Below are positions 1 through 8,434 of a DNA stretch of 47,300 nt, in pieces. The stretch is from contig JAFRDO010000069.1 of NCBI GenBank assembly GCA_017403825.1, forward strand, positions 1-47,300, in the 5' to 3' direction. The position numbers were made by a program, and so were the translations under genes. The notes beneath the pieces were generated by a model that was not told the origin of the DNA, did not search any database, and saw only the letters and a program-made list of their open reading frames with translations. The DNA comes from Kiritimatiellia bacterium (GTDB lineage Bacteria; Verrucomicrobiota; Kiritimatiellia; RFP12; UBA1067). Position 1 is the stretch's first letter, and every line of letters begins with the position of its first letter.

Positions 1-1
1 C

Positions 2-1348
2 GGGCGTCTTAACGGCGAGAACGGAACAGAGAGCACGCCTGAATACCTCTCTGGCGCCGCCACTCGCTGCCTCACCAACCTCGTGTTTAAGTACGGCGTT
101 GACGCATGGATATGCGGACACGACGAGATGTACGAGCATTCCCGCCTGACGGGCACGGAGACGCTGCCCGACGGTACGACGCGCCCGCATGAACTCAACG
201 TATATGACATTGGCATGGGCGGCGACGGGCTGCGCGGCTGCAACCGCACGGGGCGTCCGAACCCATACGAGGTGTACCGTGCGCACGTCGACGCGCCTGA
301 GGTGTATGACGCGGACGGCACGCTGCTCTCCGGCGGCAAGCACTACGGCCACATGGAGGTTAACGTGACCACCAATTCCGACGGGGTGTGGACGGCGACG
401 CTCACGCCGGCATACGTATTCGTGTCCTCCAACGCCGTCACGGGCAGGATATCCTTCGAGCGCCGCACGTATCCAGACGAGCTCGTGATCATGAGCGAAC
501 CTTCTCCGGTGCCACCCGTTGAGCCAACCTGTATCGTCAAGTTCAATGCCAACGGCGGCAGCGTGTCGCCGAAAATGCGTATCGTGACGAAGGGCAAGGC
601 CGTAGGCTCGCTGCCCAAGGCGACGAAGAAGGGCTATACGCTCAAGGGCTGGTACACGAAGAAGAAGAGCGGCGGATCGAAGGTGAAGACCTCGACGAAG
701 GTGAAGAAGGACGTGACGTACTACGCCCGGTGGAAGGCGAACAAGTACAAGATCAAGTTCAACAAGAACGGCGGCAAGGGCAAGATGAAGACGCAGTCCA
801 CCACCTACGGCAAGAAGGTGACGCTTCGCGCCAACGCTTTCAAGCGGTCTAAGTACAAGTTTAAGGGCTGGGCGAAGACGAAGAAGGGCAAGGTCAAGTA
901 CAAGAACAAGGCGAAGGTGAAGAACCTGACGTCCAAGAACGGCAAGACGGTGAAGCTTTACGCCGTATGGAAGAAGACGAAGTCCGGAAACATCAAGGCG
1001 GAGGCAATGGCGGCCGATGTCAGTCTGGCGACAAGTGTGGCTGTCGGCAAAGCCGTCAAGGTTTCTGCGAACGCTGCAGCGGCGCCGTCGTGGCCAGTTG
1101 GAACTTTCTACGGCGGAGACGAGGAGGCGTTTACGACGATTACCGTGTCCATGGCCGGCAAGGTGAGCGGAAAGGTTCTGTTCGCCGCCGACACGTGGAC
1201 GATAGTCGGCAAGGTCAACGGGCAGCTAATCGATGCCGTGGTAACGGACGCGAGCGGGAATAGCGCGGAAGTCGTCTTTGCCTTCGTCAAGCTGGAGGAC
1301 GGACGCATCCGCATTGAGTCCGAAGACGGCTCGATATGGGCAGAGTAG
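2..1348 (+). CDS. 3' part of secreted metallophosphatase with InlB-type repeats
   Basis: The frame is open to the window edge, so the true start lies upstream. The first visible part, including GHDEMYEHS around 118-144, resembles the last metal-binding block of calcineurin-like/purple-acid-type phosphatases (GHxHxYERS in relatives). After a proline-rich linker (about 500-530) come two Listeria-Bacteroides (InlB B-type) repeats, roughly 531-740 and 745-975. Both show the KFNxNGG...GYxxKGW...YARW/YAVW pattern and are extremely lysine-rich. A last beta-rich domain (about 1090-1340) contains PVGTFYGG and VSMAGKVSGK, a pattern I associate with the ends of such repeat proteins. The catalytic core is not visible, so the phosphatase call rests on one motif. 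The repeats suggest a cell-surface or extracellular location. The protein lacks the short GMxLLIH-type tail found on other exported proteins here. Confidence 0.75.
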   Translation, partial: GRLNGENGTESTPEYLSGAATRCLTNLVFKYGVDAWICGHDEMYEHSRLTGTETLPDGTTRPHELNVYDIGMGGDGLRGCNRTGRPNPYEVYRAHVDAPEVYDADGTLLSGGKHYGHMEVNVTTNSDGVWTATLTPAYVFVSSNAVTGRISFERRTYPDELVIMSEPSPVPPVEPTCIVKFNANGGSVSPKMRIVTKGKAVGSLPKATKKGYTLKGWYTKKKSGGSKVKTSTKVKKDVTYYARWKANKYKIKFNKNGGKGKMKTQSTTYGKKVTLRANAFKRSKYKFKGWAKTKKGKVKYKNKAKVKNLTSKNGKTVKLYAVWKKTKSGNIKAEAMAADVSLATSVAVGKAVKVSANAAAAPSWPVGTFYGGDEEAFTTITVSMAGKVSGKVLFAADTWTIVGKVNGQLIDAVVTDASGNSAEVVFAFVKLEDGRIRIESEDGSIWAE

Positions 1349-1364
1349 GAGCTTGGCCGGGTTG

Positions 1365-1370
1365 TATAAT
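1365..1370 (+). promoter_or_regulatory. -10 box of lepA, leaderless arrangement
   Basis: A perfect TATAAT lies in the 30-nt gap between the phosphatase gene and lepA, preceded by GTTG. Only 8 nt separate its last base from the lepA ATG, so transcription would begin at or within a base or two of the start codon. No clear -35 hexamer or Shine-Dalgarno sequence is visible. The same 8-nt geometry occurs before the gene at 6682. Confidence 0.6.
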
Positions 1371-1378
1371 ACGGGGAA

Positions 1379-3190
1379 ATGAAGCTTGAGAACATTCGCA
1401 ACTTCTGCATCATTGCCCATGTAGACCACGGGAAGACGACGCTTTCCGACCGCATACTGGAGTTGACTCACGCCATCTCGCAGCGCGAGCTCAAGGAGCA
1501 GACGCTGGATGCGATGGATCTCGAGCGCGAGCGCGGAATAACGATAAAGTCGCACCCCGTATCGATGCATTACACCGCGAAGGACGGAAAGACCTACCTT
1601 TTCAACCTCCTTGACACGCCCGGCCACGTCGACTTCGCCTACGAGGTGTCGCGCTCGATGGGCGCATGCGAGGGCGCACTGCTGGTCGTGGACGCGGCGC
1701 AGGGAGTGGAGGCGCAGACCGTTGCGAACACCTACTTCGCGCAGGACGCACGGTTGGAGATCGTGCCGGTGCTGAACAAGGTGGACCTGCCGGGGGCTGA
1801 CATAAAAGAGGTTTCGCGCGAGGTCGAGGACATACTGGCCATACCGATGGACGACCCGCTTCTCGTGTCCGCGAAGACCGGCCAGGGCTGCCCGGAGGTG
1901 CTGGAGGCGATCGTCAGCCGCATACCGCCGCCTGAGACGCTTGGCGTCGACGCGCCGCTCAGGGCTCTCGTCTTCGATTCGGTATTCGACGAGTTCCGCG
2001 GCGTAATAACCTACGTGCGGGTGATGGACGGCTCGATTTCCGCCGGGCAGAACGTCCGGTTCATGAGTTCTGGCCTTTCGACGACCGTGCACGAGGTCGG
2101 CGTGTTTTCCCCGACGAAGAAACCGGTCGAGCGGCTTTCCGCAGGCGAGGTCGGCTACATAGTCGGCACCGTGAAGGACCCGAGCGAGATCAAGATCGGC
2201 GACACGGTGACGACCGCGAAGCTCGGCGCGACGGAGCCGCTGCCTGGCTTCCAGGACATACGTCCGACGGTCTTCTGCGGCATATACCCGATGAGCACCG
2301 ACGAGTTCCAGAAGGTCGAAGCCGGCTTGGAGAAGCTTCACCTGAACGATTCGGCGTTCACGTTCCACCACGAGTCGTCGCTTGCGCTCGGCTTCGGTTT
2401 CCGCTGCGGCTTTCTCGGCCTGCTGCACATGGAGATAGTGCAGGAGCGCCTGCGCCGCGAGTTCGGCCTCGACATCATCTCGACCTCGCCAGGCGTCGTC
2501 TACAAGCTGCGCCTCAAGAGCGGCGAGGAGCGCGAACTCGACAATCCGCTGCAGATGCCCGACCCCTCGTCGCTGGAGACGGTCGCAGAGCCGATCCTGA
2601 AGGCGAGGATCATAACGCCAAGCGCCTCCATCGGCGACGTGATGCGCATCGTCATGGACAGGCGCGGGCAGGTGGACGGCACCGAGACGATTGACCAGAA
2701 GCGCGTGATGCTTACCTGCCGACTGCCGCTCAACGAGATACTGATCGACTTCCATGACACGCTCAAGAGCGTCAGCCACGGCTATGCCTCGATGGACTAC
2801 GAGCCTGACGGCTACCAGGTCTCCGACATCGTGAAGATGGACATCCTGCTGAATGGAGAAACGGTGGACGCCTTCGCGACACTGGTGCACCGCGACAAGG
2901 CCCGCGCTCGCGGGCTCCAGATGTGCAAGGCGCTGGCCGAGACGATACCGCCTCACCAGTTCAAGATACCGGTGCAGGCCGCCATCGGCAAGGAGATCAT
3001 AGCGCGCGAGGACATACGTCCGTTCCGAAAGGACGTGCTGGCCAAGCTCTATGGCGGTGACGTCACTCGCAAGATGAAGGTTCTCGAGAAGCAGAAGCGC
3101 GGCAAGGCCAGAATGAAGGAGTTCGGCCACGTAAACGTGCCGCAGTCGGCTTTCATAGCAGTCCTCAGGGGGACGATCAAGGATAAGTGA
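1379..3190 (+). CDS. lepA: Elongation factor 4 (LepA), ribosome back-translocase GTPase
   Basis: This 603-residue protein is full length for LepA/EF4, a translational GTPase that acts on stalled or mistranslocated ribosomes in the cytoplasm. All G motifs are visible: AHVDHGKTT near the N-terminus (P-loop), RGITIKS (switch I), DTPGHVDF (switch II), NKVDLPGA (G4) and SAKTGQG (G5). The LepA-specific GFRCGFLGLLHMEI block and the C-terminal basic domain ending in IAVLRGTIKDK follow. The ATG at 1379 starts in the canonical position for the family (xNIRNFCIIAHVDHGKTT). It lies 8 nt after a TATAAT box with no ribosome-binding site, suggesting a leaderless message. glnA follows with its own promoter. 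Confidence 0.97.
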   Translation: MKLENIRNFCIIAHVDHGKTTLSDRILELTHAISQRELKEQTLDAMDLERERGITIKSHPVSMHYTAKDGKTYLFNLLDTPGHVDFAYEVSRSMGACEGALLVVDAAQGVEAQTVANTYFAQDARLEIVPVLNKVDLPGADIKEVSREVEDILAIPMDDPLLVSAKTGQGCPEVLEAIVSRIPPPETLGVDAPLRALVFDSVFDEFRGVITYVRVMDGSISAGQNVRFMSSGLSTTVHEVGVFSPTKKPVERLSAGEVGYIVGTVKDPSEIKIGDTVTTAKLGATEPLPGFQDIRPTVFCGIYPMSTDEFQKVEAGLEKLHLNDSAFTFHHESSLALGFGFRCGFLGLLHMEIVQERLRREFGLDIISTSPGVVYKLRLKSGEERELDNPLQMPDPSSLETVAEPILKARIITPSASIGDVMRIVMDRRGQVDGTETIDQKRVMLTCRLPLNEILIDFHDTLKSVSHGYASMDYEPDGYQVSDIVKMDILLNGETVDAFATLVHRDKARARGLQMCKALAETIPPHQFKIPVQAAIGKEIIAREDIRPFRKDVLAKLYGGDVTRKMKVLEKQKRGKARMKEFGHVNVPQSAFIAVLRGTIKDK

Positions 3191-3195
3191 GAGCC

Positions 3196-3224
3196 TTTTC
3201 GTCTGCAAGTCGTTTTGGTATAAT
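3196..3224 (+). promoter_or_regulatory. Extended -10 promoter for glnA
   Basis: TTTTCG (3196-3201) and TGG-TATAAT (-10 hexamer at 3219-3224) are separated by 17 bp; the TG one base before the hexamer makes this an extended -10. The expected start site near 3231 leaves a leader of about 20 nt containing ACGGAG (3243-3248) before the ATG at 3253. This supports 3253 rather than the upstream in-frame GTG at 3187, which overlaps lepA. Confidence 0.65.
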
Positions 3225-3252
3225 TCAACGAAACACCGAAGAACGGAGCAAT

Positions 3253-4752
3253 ATGGAAAAAGTCGAACTGAACCTCACCGACATCGAAGCCGTGTTGGGC
3301 AAGCCCCGCACCACTTTCACCAAGGCCGACATACGCCGTTTCGTAAAGTCTCAGCGGATCCGCCACGTGAACTTCATGTACGCCGGCGGGGACGGGCGCC
3401 TGAAGTCGCTGAACTTCGTCGTGCATTCCGAGCAGTACCTCGACGAGATACTGTCTTGCGGCGAGCGGGTGGACGGTTCCTCGCTCTTCTCCTACATCGA
3501 GGCCAGCTCGTCCGACCTCTACGTGATGCCGCGCTATTCTTCGGCGTTTGTCGATCCGTTCGCCGAGCTCCCGACGCTCTGTCTCCTTTGCTCTTTCTTT
3601 GACAAGGACGGCAAGCCCCTGGCGTCCAGTCCCGAATACACGCTGAAGAAAGCGTGCGACGCGTTCAAGAAGGATACCGGCCTTGACTTTGAGGCGATGG
3701 GCGAACTCGAATACTACGTGATCGCCCCCGACCCGAAGTCGTTCCCCGCCAAGGACCAGCGCGGCTACCACGAATCGGCCCCGTTCGCGAAGTTCGGCGA
3801 ATTCCGCCAGAAGTGCATGCTCGCGATAGCGCAGGCGGGCGGACTCATCAAGTACGGCCACAGCGAAGTCGGCAACTTCACCGAGGACGGCCTGGTCTAC
3901 GAGCAGAACGAGATAGAGTTCCTTCCGTGCGCGGCGACTGACGCCGCCAACCAGCTTGTCGTCGCCAAGTGGATGATCCGCAACATGGGCGCGAAGTACG
4001 GTTACGACGTCACGTTCGCCCCGAAGATCACTGTAGGCAAGGCGGGGTCGGGGTTGCATATCCACATGCGCCTCATGAAGAACGGCGTCAACCAGATGCT
4101 GAAGAACGGCGTCGTCTCCGACGTCGCCAAGCGCGCGATCGCCGGAATGATGGAGCTTGCGCCGTCCATAACGGCCTTCGGCAACTCCAATCCCACGAGC
4201 TACCTGCGTCTCGTTCCGCACCAGGAGGCGCCGACGAACGTATGCTGGGGCGACCGCAACCGCTCCGTGCTGGTGCGTGTGCCGCTGGGGTGGTCCGCGA
4301 AGTCCGACATGTGCCGTCAGGCGAACCCGAACGAGAGGTCAGCCGCATACGACACGCGCCAGAAGCAGACCGTCGAGATGCGTTCGCCGGACGCTTCGGC
4401 CAACGTCTACCTCCTTATGGCCGCGCTTGCCGTCGCTTGCCGCCACGGCTTCTCGCTCAAGAACGGCGTGAAGGCCGCCGAGGCCGCTTACGTGAACGTT
4501 AACATACACCGCAAGGAGAACGCCAAGCTCCTTGCCTCGCTCGCGACGCTGCCCGACAGCTGCTGGGCCTCGGCCGAGACGCTGCTCAAGCAGCGCGCTG
4601 TCTACGAGGAGAAGGGCGTTTTCTCCAAGGCCACGATCGACGGCATCGTCGCTTCGCTCAAGGCGTTCGACGACCGCGACCTCCGCGCCAAGGTAATGAA
4701 GAGCCCGAGGGCGATGAAGGCCCTCGTGGACGAGCACTTCCACTGCGGCTGA
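3253..4752 (+). CDS. glnA: Glutamine synthetase (type I family)
   Basis: The enzyme makes glutamine from glutamate, ammonia and ATP in the cytoplasm. The 499-residue protein has an N-terminal beta-grasp region and then the catalytic domain. Visible signatures are MGELEYYV and NEIEFLP (metal-binding glutamates), GSGLHIHMRL (the GSGMHxH active-site block), NPTSYLRLVPHQEAPTN, NRSVLVRVPL and VEMRSPDASANVYL (the RSPDPSANPYL ATP/glutamate site). I saw no NLYDLP-like adenylylation loop, so GlnE-type control is not obvious. The start at 3253 is chosen for its GGAG and the promoter just upstream. The stop lies 1 nt before the acetolactate synthase start, so glnA, ilvB and ilvN probably form one operon linking ammonia assimilation to branched-chain amino acid synthesis. 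Confidence 0.93.
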   Translation: MEKVELNLTDIEAVLGKPRTTFTKADIRRFVKSQRIRHVNFMYAGGDGRLKSLNFVVHSEQYLDEILSCGERVDGSSLFSYIEASSSDLYVMPRYSSAFVDPFAELPTLCLLCSFFDKDGKPLASSPEYTLKKACDAFKKDTGLDFEAMGELEYYVIAPDPKSFPAKDQRGYHESAPFAKFGEFRQKCMLAIAQAGGLIKYGHSEVGNFTEDGLVYEQNEIEFLPCAATDAANQLVVAKWMIRNMGAKYGYDVTFAPKITVGKAGSGLHIHMRLMKNGVNQMLKNGVVSDVAKRAIAGMMELAPSITAFGNSNPTSYLRLVPHQEAPTNVCWGDRNRSVLVRVPLGWSAKSDMCRQANPNERSAAYDTRQKQTVEMRSPDASANVYLLMAALAVACRHGFSLKNGVKAAEAAYVNVNIHRKENAKLLASLATLPDSCWASAETLLKQRAVYEEKGVFSKATIDGIVASLKAFDDRDLRAKVMKSPRAMKALVDEHFHCG

Positions 4753-4753
4753 T

Positions 4754-6403
4754 TTGAAGCGGAGCGGCAGATCTGGCGCGCAGGCTCTCGTCGAAAGCCT
4801 GGAGCGGGCCGGGGCCGAGGTCGTGTTCGGCTATCCGGGCGGCAACGTCGTAGACGTCTTCGATCACGTCCGCACTGCGAAGTTCCGTTTCGTGCTGGGG
4901 CGTCACGAGCAGGGGTGCGTGCACATGGCCGACGGCTACGCGCGCGCCACCGGGCGGCCGGGCGTCGCCATCGTGACGAGCGGGCCCGGCGCGACGAACG
5001 CGATCACCGGCCTCGCGACCGCCAACGTTGACGGCGTTCCGCTCGTCTTGGTTTCAGGACAGGTCCCGCTTTCCCAGATAGGCACGGACGCCTTTCAGGA
5101 AGCCGACATGACGGGCATCTGCCGCGCGGCGACGAAGCACAGCTTCCTTGTGAAGTCCGCCGACGAGATACCTGAGGTCGTAGCAGAGGCATTCTACATC
5201 GCGACGCACGGCAAGCCGGGCGCGGTCGTCATAGACGTGCCGCGGAACGTGCAGGAGGCGACGACCGACGCGCGCTATCCCGAGCGCGTCTCGCTGCGGG
5301 CGTACCACCCGGAGTCCGCCGCGACGCCGTCCCAGGTAAACAGGCTTGCGAAGTGGCTCAACGAGGCGAAGCGTCCTGTCTTGCTCGCGGGCGGCGGAGT
5401 GATCGCGGCGAACGCGGCCGGCGACGTCGCCGCGCTTGCGGCGAAGGCCGGCATTCCCGTCGTGACCACGCTTATGGGCATAGGCTGCGTCAGCGCCTCC
5501 GGCATGCATTCGCTTGGCATGGCGGGGCTGTACGGTTCCTACGCCGCGAACGCCGCGCTTGCCGCCGCCGACCTCGTGGTCGCGCTTGGCGTGAGGTTCA
5601 GCGACCGTGTCACGGAACGCTGCTTCCCGAACGGCGTGCACCGGGCAAGGCTCGTGCACGTAGACTGCGATCCGTCCTCGATCGACAAGAACGTCACCGC
5701 CGACCTGGGCATCGTCGCCGACGTGAAGGACCTGCTTACGACCGTGAACTCCCGCGTGAAGCCGAGCCTTCGCGCCGCATGGCTCGCCCGCGTGGCGGAG
5801 TGGAAGGCGAAGCATCCGTTCTCGTACCGTCAGCTTCGCCGCGGAGTCATCATGCCGCAGGCCGTTGTGGAGGCTGTGGACCGCGCGGCAGACGGGCGGA
5901 CTCTGCTCGTCGCCGACGTCGGGCAGAACCAGATGTGGTGCGCGCAGTATTTCAGGCATTCGCATCCGCGGCGCTTCCTCTGTTCGGGCGGAATGGGCAC
6001 GATGGGTTTCGCCCTGCCCGCAGCCATAGGGGCGGCGATAGCGCGTCCGGACTGCCGCGTTGTCGCGGTCGCCGGCGACGGCGGCGCGCAGATGACGATT
6101 CAGGAGCTGGCCGTTGCCGTTGCGGAGCGGTTGCCGATCGTCCTTGTGGTCGTCAACAACGGTTGCCTCGGCATGGTGCGGCAGATGCAGGACGAATCGT
6201 TCGGCGGCAGGCGCTGCGCGGTCGCGTTTCCGAGGGTGCATGGCGCGGGCTGCCCCGATTTCGTGAAGCTTGCGCATGCGTACGGAGCGGGCGGCGTTAG
6301 GGTGACGGATCCGGCGAAGCTCGATTCCGCCGTGGCGAAGGCGATGCGGGCGAAGGGCCCGACGCTCGTCGACGTCGTCGTGGATCCGGAGGCGAACGTA
6401 TGA
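4754..6403 (+). CDS. ilvB: Acetolactate synthase large subunit
   Basis: The protein condenses two pyruvates, or pyruvate and 2-ketobutyrate, in the first common step of valine/isoleucine synthesis. At 549 residues it is normal for the family. It shows the TPP glutamate in GRHEQGCVHMADGYARATG, GPGATNAITGLA, TDAFQEADMTG, a central FAD-binding domain, and the C-terminal TPP domain with GGMGTMGFALPAAIGA and the GDGGAQM...VNNGCLGMVRQMQ Mg-TPP motif. The usual VRQWQ tryptophan is methionine here. The start is a TTG 1 nt after the glnA stop with no strong Shine-Dalgarno, which suggests translational coupling. The stop overlaps the ilvN start by 4 nt (ATGA). Confidence 0.95.
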   Translation: MKRSGRSGAQALVESLERAGAEVVFGYPGGNVVDVFDHVRTAKFRFVLGRHEQGCVHMADGYARATGRPGVAIVTSGPGATNAITGLATANVDGVPLVLVSGQVPLSQIGTDAFQEADMTGICRAATKHSFLVKSADEIPEVVAEAFYIATHGKPGAVVIDVPRNVQEATTDARYPERVSLRAYHPESAATPSQVNRLAKWLNEAKRPVLLAGGGVIAANAAGDVAALAAKAGIPVVTTLMGIGCVSASGMHSLGMAGLYGSYAANAALAAADLVVALGVRFSDRVTERCFPNGVHRARLVHVDCDPSSIDKNVTADLGIVADVKDLLTTVNSRVKPSLRAAWLARVAEWKAKHPFSYRQLRRGVIMPQAVVEAVDRAADGRTLLVADVGQNQMWCAQYFRHSHPRRFLCSGGMGTMGFALPAAIGAAIARPDCRVVAVAGDGGAQMTIQELAVAVAERLPIVLVVVNNGCLGMVRQMQDESFGGRRCAVAFPRVHGAGCPDFVKLAHAYGAGGVRVTDPAKLDSAVAKAMRAKGPTLVDVVVDPEANV

Positions 6404-6645
6404 CCGAAGAGACATACAGGCTGAACTGCTTCGTCGAGAACAAGCCCGGCGTGCTGGCTCGGATCGTCGGACTGATATCTGGCCGCGGCTACAACATCCA
6501 GACGCTCAACGTCGGCCCGACGGAGGATGGCACTGTGTCGCGAATGCGCATTGACGTGCTGGGCACGGAGCGCGTCGTGAACCAGATCATCCTCCAGCTC
6601 CGCAACTGCGTGAACGTGATAGAGGTCACCAGCCGCCGCAGGTAG
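6400..6645 (+). CDS. ilvN: Acetolactate synthase small (regulatory) subunit, short form
   Basis: This 81-residue protein is a single ACT domain: LNCFVENKPGVLARIVGLISGRGYNI is the classical first strand-helix of IlvN/IlvH. It lacks the C-terminal half of IlvH and so resembles the short IlvM/IlvN type in length. It should bind the catalytic subunit and give valine feedback. Its ATG overlaps the ilvB stop (ATGA, 4 nt), a typical translational coupling. The operon appears to end here, because the next gene has its own promoter 10-20 nt further on. Confidence 0.92.
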   Translation: MTEETYRLNCFVENKPGVLARIVGLISGRGYNIQTLNVGPTEDGTVSRMRIDVLGTERVVNQIILQLRNCVNVIEVTSRRR

Positions 6646-6664
6646 CCGTTCCGGCGCAGACTTA

Positions 6665-6673
6665 TGGTATAAT
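6665..6673 (+). promoter_or_regulatory. Extended -10 promoter, leaderless, for the decarboxylase gene
   Basis: TGG-TATAAT (hexamer at 6668-6673) ends 8 nt before the ATG at 6682, exactly as at lepA. The predicted start site falls at 6680-6682, so the message should have no 5' leader. No -35 hexamer of quality is visible 16-18 bp upstream. Confidence 0.6.
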
Positions 6674-6681
6674 ACTAGCCA

Positions 6682-8397
6682 ATGAAGAAGACCACCAGGA
6701 TCCGGATCACCGACACGACGCTGCGTGACGCCCACCAGTCGCTGTGGGCGACGCGAATGCGCACCGACGACATTCTCGCCATAGCCGAGGCAATCGACGG
6801 CGCCGGCTACTACTCTCTCGAATGCTGGGGCGGCGCCACTTTCGACGTGTGCATGCGCTTCCTCCGCGAGAACCCGTGGGAACGCCTCAGGCAGATCAAG
6901 AAGGTCTGCAAGCGGACGCCGCTGCAGATGCTGCTGCGCGGACAGAACCTGCTCGGCTACCGGCACTATCCCGACGACATCGTCGATAGGTTCGTCGCGC
7001 TCGCCTGCGAAAACGGCATGGACATCTTCCGTGTGTTCGACGCGCTGAACGACCCGCGCAACCTTGAGACGGCGATACGCTGCGTCAAGAAGTACGGCGG
7101 CCACGCCCAGGGCACGATCTGCTACACGACCTCGCCTGTGCATACGGTCGCCGCCTACGTGCGCCTCGCGAAGCGCCAGGCGTCGATGGGCATAGATTCG
7201 CTCGCGATCAAGGACATGGCCGGCATTCTCACGCCAGGCGCGGCCCGCGAGCTTGTCGCGGCGCTCCGCAAGGCGCTGCCCGACATGCCGATTCAGGTGC
7301 ATTCTCACATGACCAGCGGAATGGCCGCGGCGATGTACCTTGCGGCGGTGGAGGCCGGCGCCGGCTGCGTGGATTGCGCAATCTCCACGATGAGCTCGTT
7401 CTCGTCCCAGCCGCCGACGGAGAGCGTCAAGGCGATCCTGGAGTCCGAGGGGTTCGACACAGGCCTCGACACGGCTGCGCTGACGAAGATAAACGACTAT
7501 TTCCGGAAGCTCAAGGCAAAGCGGCAGCCCGTTTCGTCCGCAAAGGTCGAGCCTGTCGACGCCGGCGTCCTCGTGCATGCGATTCCCGGCGGCATGATCT
7601 CCAATCTCCGCAGCCAGCTTGCGCAGCAGGACGCCCTTGACCGTCTGCCCGACGTGCTGGCGGAGCTGCCCAAGACCCGCGCCGACCTCGGCTATCCGCC
7701 GCTCGTCACGCCCACTTCGCAGATCGTCGGCGTGCAGTCGGTGCTGAACGTTCTCTCCGGCAAGCGCTATTCGATGGTGACGGACGAGACGCGCCGCTAT
7801 GCTGCAGGCTACTACGGCAAGACGCCCGCTCCGATAGAACCGAAGCTCCGCCGCAAGCTCGCAGGCAAGCTCAAGACGATAGAGTGCCGTCCGGCCGACC
7901 TTCTGAAGCCAGGCCTTGTCGCGGCGGCGGACGAGCTTCCGCCGAACACGATCCGCGCCGAGGAGGACATACTCTCGTATGCGCTCTTCCCGGAGGTGGC
8001 GCTCGGCTACTTCAAGTGGCGCAACGCCGATCCGAAGGCACGCGAGCCGATTCCGGCGGACGTGGAGGAAAGCGGAAGGCCGAAAGAGGAAACACCGTCG
8101 GGCAAGTCCGGCGGCGGCGAAGCCAAGTCTGGGAAGTCTGGCGGCGAAGCGGCGTCTGTTGCGAGTGGTGCACAGGTTCTTGCGCCGCTCAACGGCACGT
8201 TCTACCGGAGTGACGCCCCTGGCAAGCCGCAGATGGCGGCTGATGGCGCGACTGTCAAGGCGGGGCAGGCTGTCTGCGTGGTGGAAGCCATGAAGCTGTT
8301 CAATCCCATAACCGCGCCTGCGGCGGGCGCGATAGAGTTTCTCGTTGCGCACGGTTCGGCCGTGACCAAGGGACAGGTGCTTGCAGTCGTCAAGTAG
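6682..8397 (+). CDS. oadA: Oxaloacetate decarboxylase alpha / pyruvate carboxylase B subunit with BCCP-like domain
   Basis: The protein transfers a carboxyl group between oxaloacetate/pyruvate and biotin. The N-terminal carboxyltransferase domain (about residues 1-280) shows ITDTTLRDAHQSLWATRMR, the metal-site HSH of QVHSHMTSGMA and the carbamylated-lysine motif IKDMAGIL. A PYC/OADA conserved domain follows to about 465. A low-complexity Lys/Gly/Glu linker (about 470-495) leads to a biotinyl domain with VVEAMKLFN as the biotinylation site. That domain starts APLNGTFYRSDAPGKP, which looks like AccB-type BCCP rather than the usual OadA tail. No beta/gamma membrane subunits or biotin carboxylase lie nearby, so direction (Na+-pumping decarboxylase or anaplerotic carboxylase) cannot be decided from this window. 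Confidence 0.88.
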   Translation: MKKTTRIRITDTTLRDAHQSLWATRMRTDDILAIAEAIDGAGYYSLECWGGATFDVCMRFLRENPWERLRQIKKVCKRTPLQMLLRGQNLLGYRHYPDDIVDRFVALACENGMDIFRVFDALNDPRNLETAIRCVKKYGGHAQGTICYTTSPVHTVAAYVRLAKRQASMGIDSLAIKDMAGILTPGAARELVAALRKALPDMPIQVHSHMTSGMAAAMYLAAVEAGAGCVDCAISTMSSFSSQPPTESVKAILESEGFDTGLDTAALTKINDYFRKLKAKRQPVSSAKVEPVDAGVLVHAIPGGMISNLRSQLAQQDALDRLPDVLAELPKTRADLGYPPLVTPTSQIVGVQSVLNVLSGKRYSMVTDETRRYAAGYYGKTPAPIEPKLRRKLAGKLKTIECRPADLLKPGLVAAADELPPNTIRAEEDILSYALFPEVALGYFKWRNADPKAREPIPADVEESGRPKEETPSGKSGGGEAKSGKSGGEAASVASGAQVLAPLNGTFYRSDAPGKPQMAADGATVKAGQAVCVVEAMKLFNPITAPAAGAIEFLVAHGSAVTKGQVLAVVK

Positions 8398-8434
8398 CGG
8401 CAGGCGTGACTAAACAACAAGTGGAGGAATGACG

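Noticed and set aside
1226..3208. Long minus-strand open frame opposite lepA
   Set aside because: Shadow of the lepA coding strand; the translated product has no recognisable domain and no start signals.
3187..3252. Earlier GTG start for glnA overlapping lepA
   Set aside because: The extra residues cover the promoter and Shine-Dalgarno sequence and have no counterpart in glutamine synthetases.
8429..8434. ATG at 8429 as start of the first GH109 gene
   Set aside because: Only 1 nt from GGAGG; the ATG at 8435 has normal 7-nt spacing.
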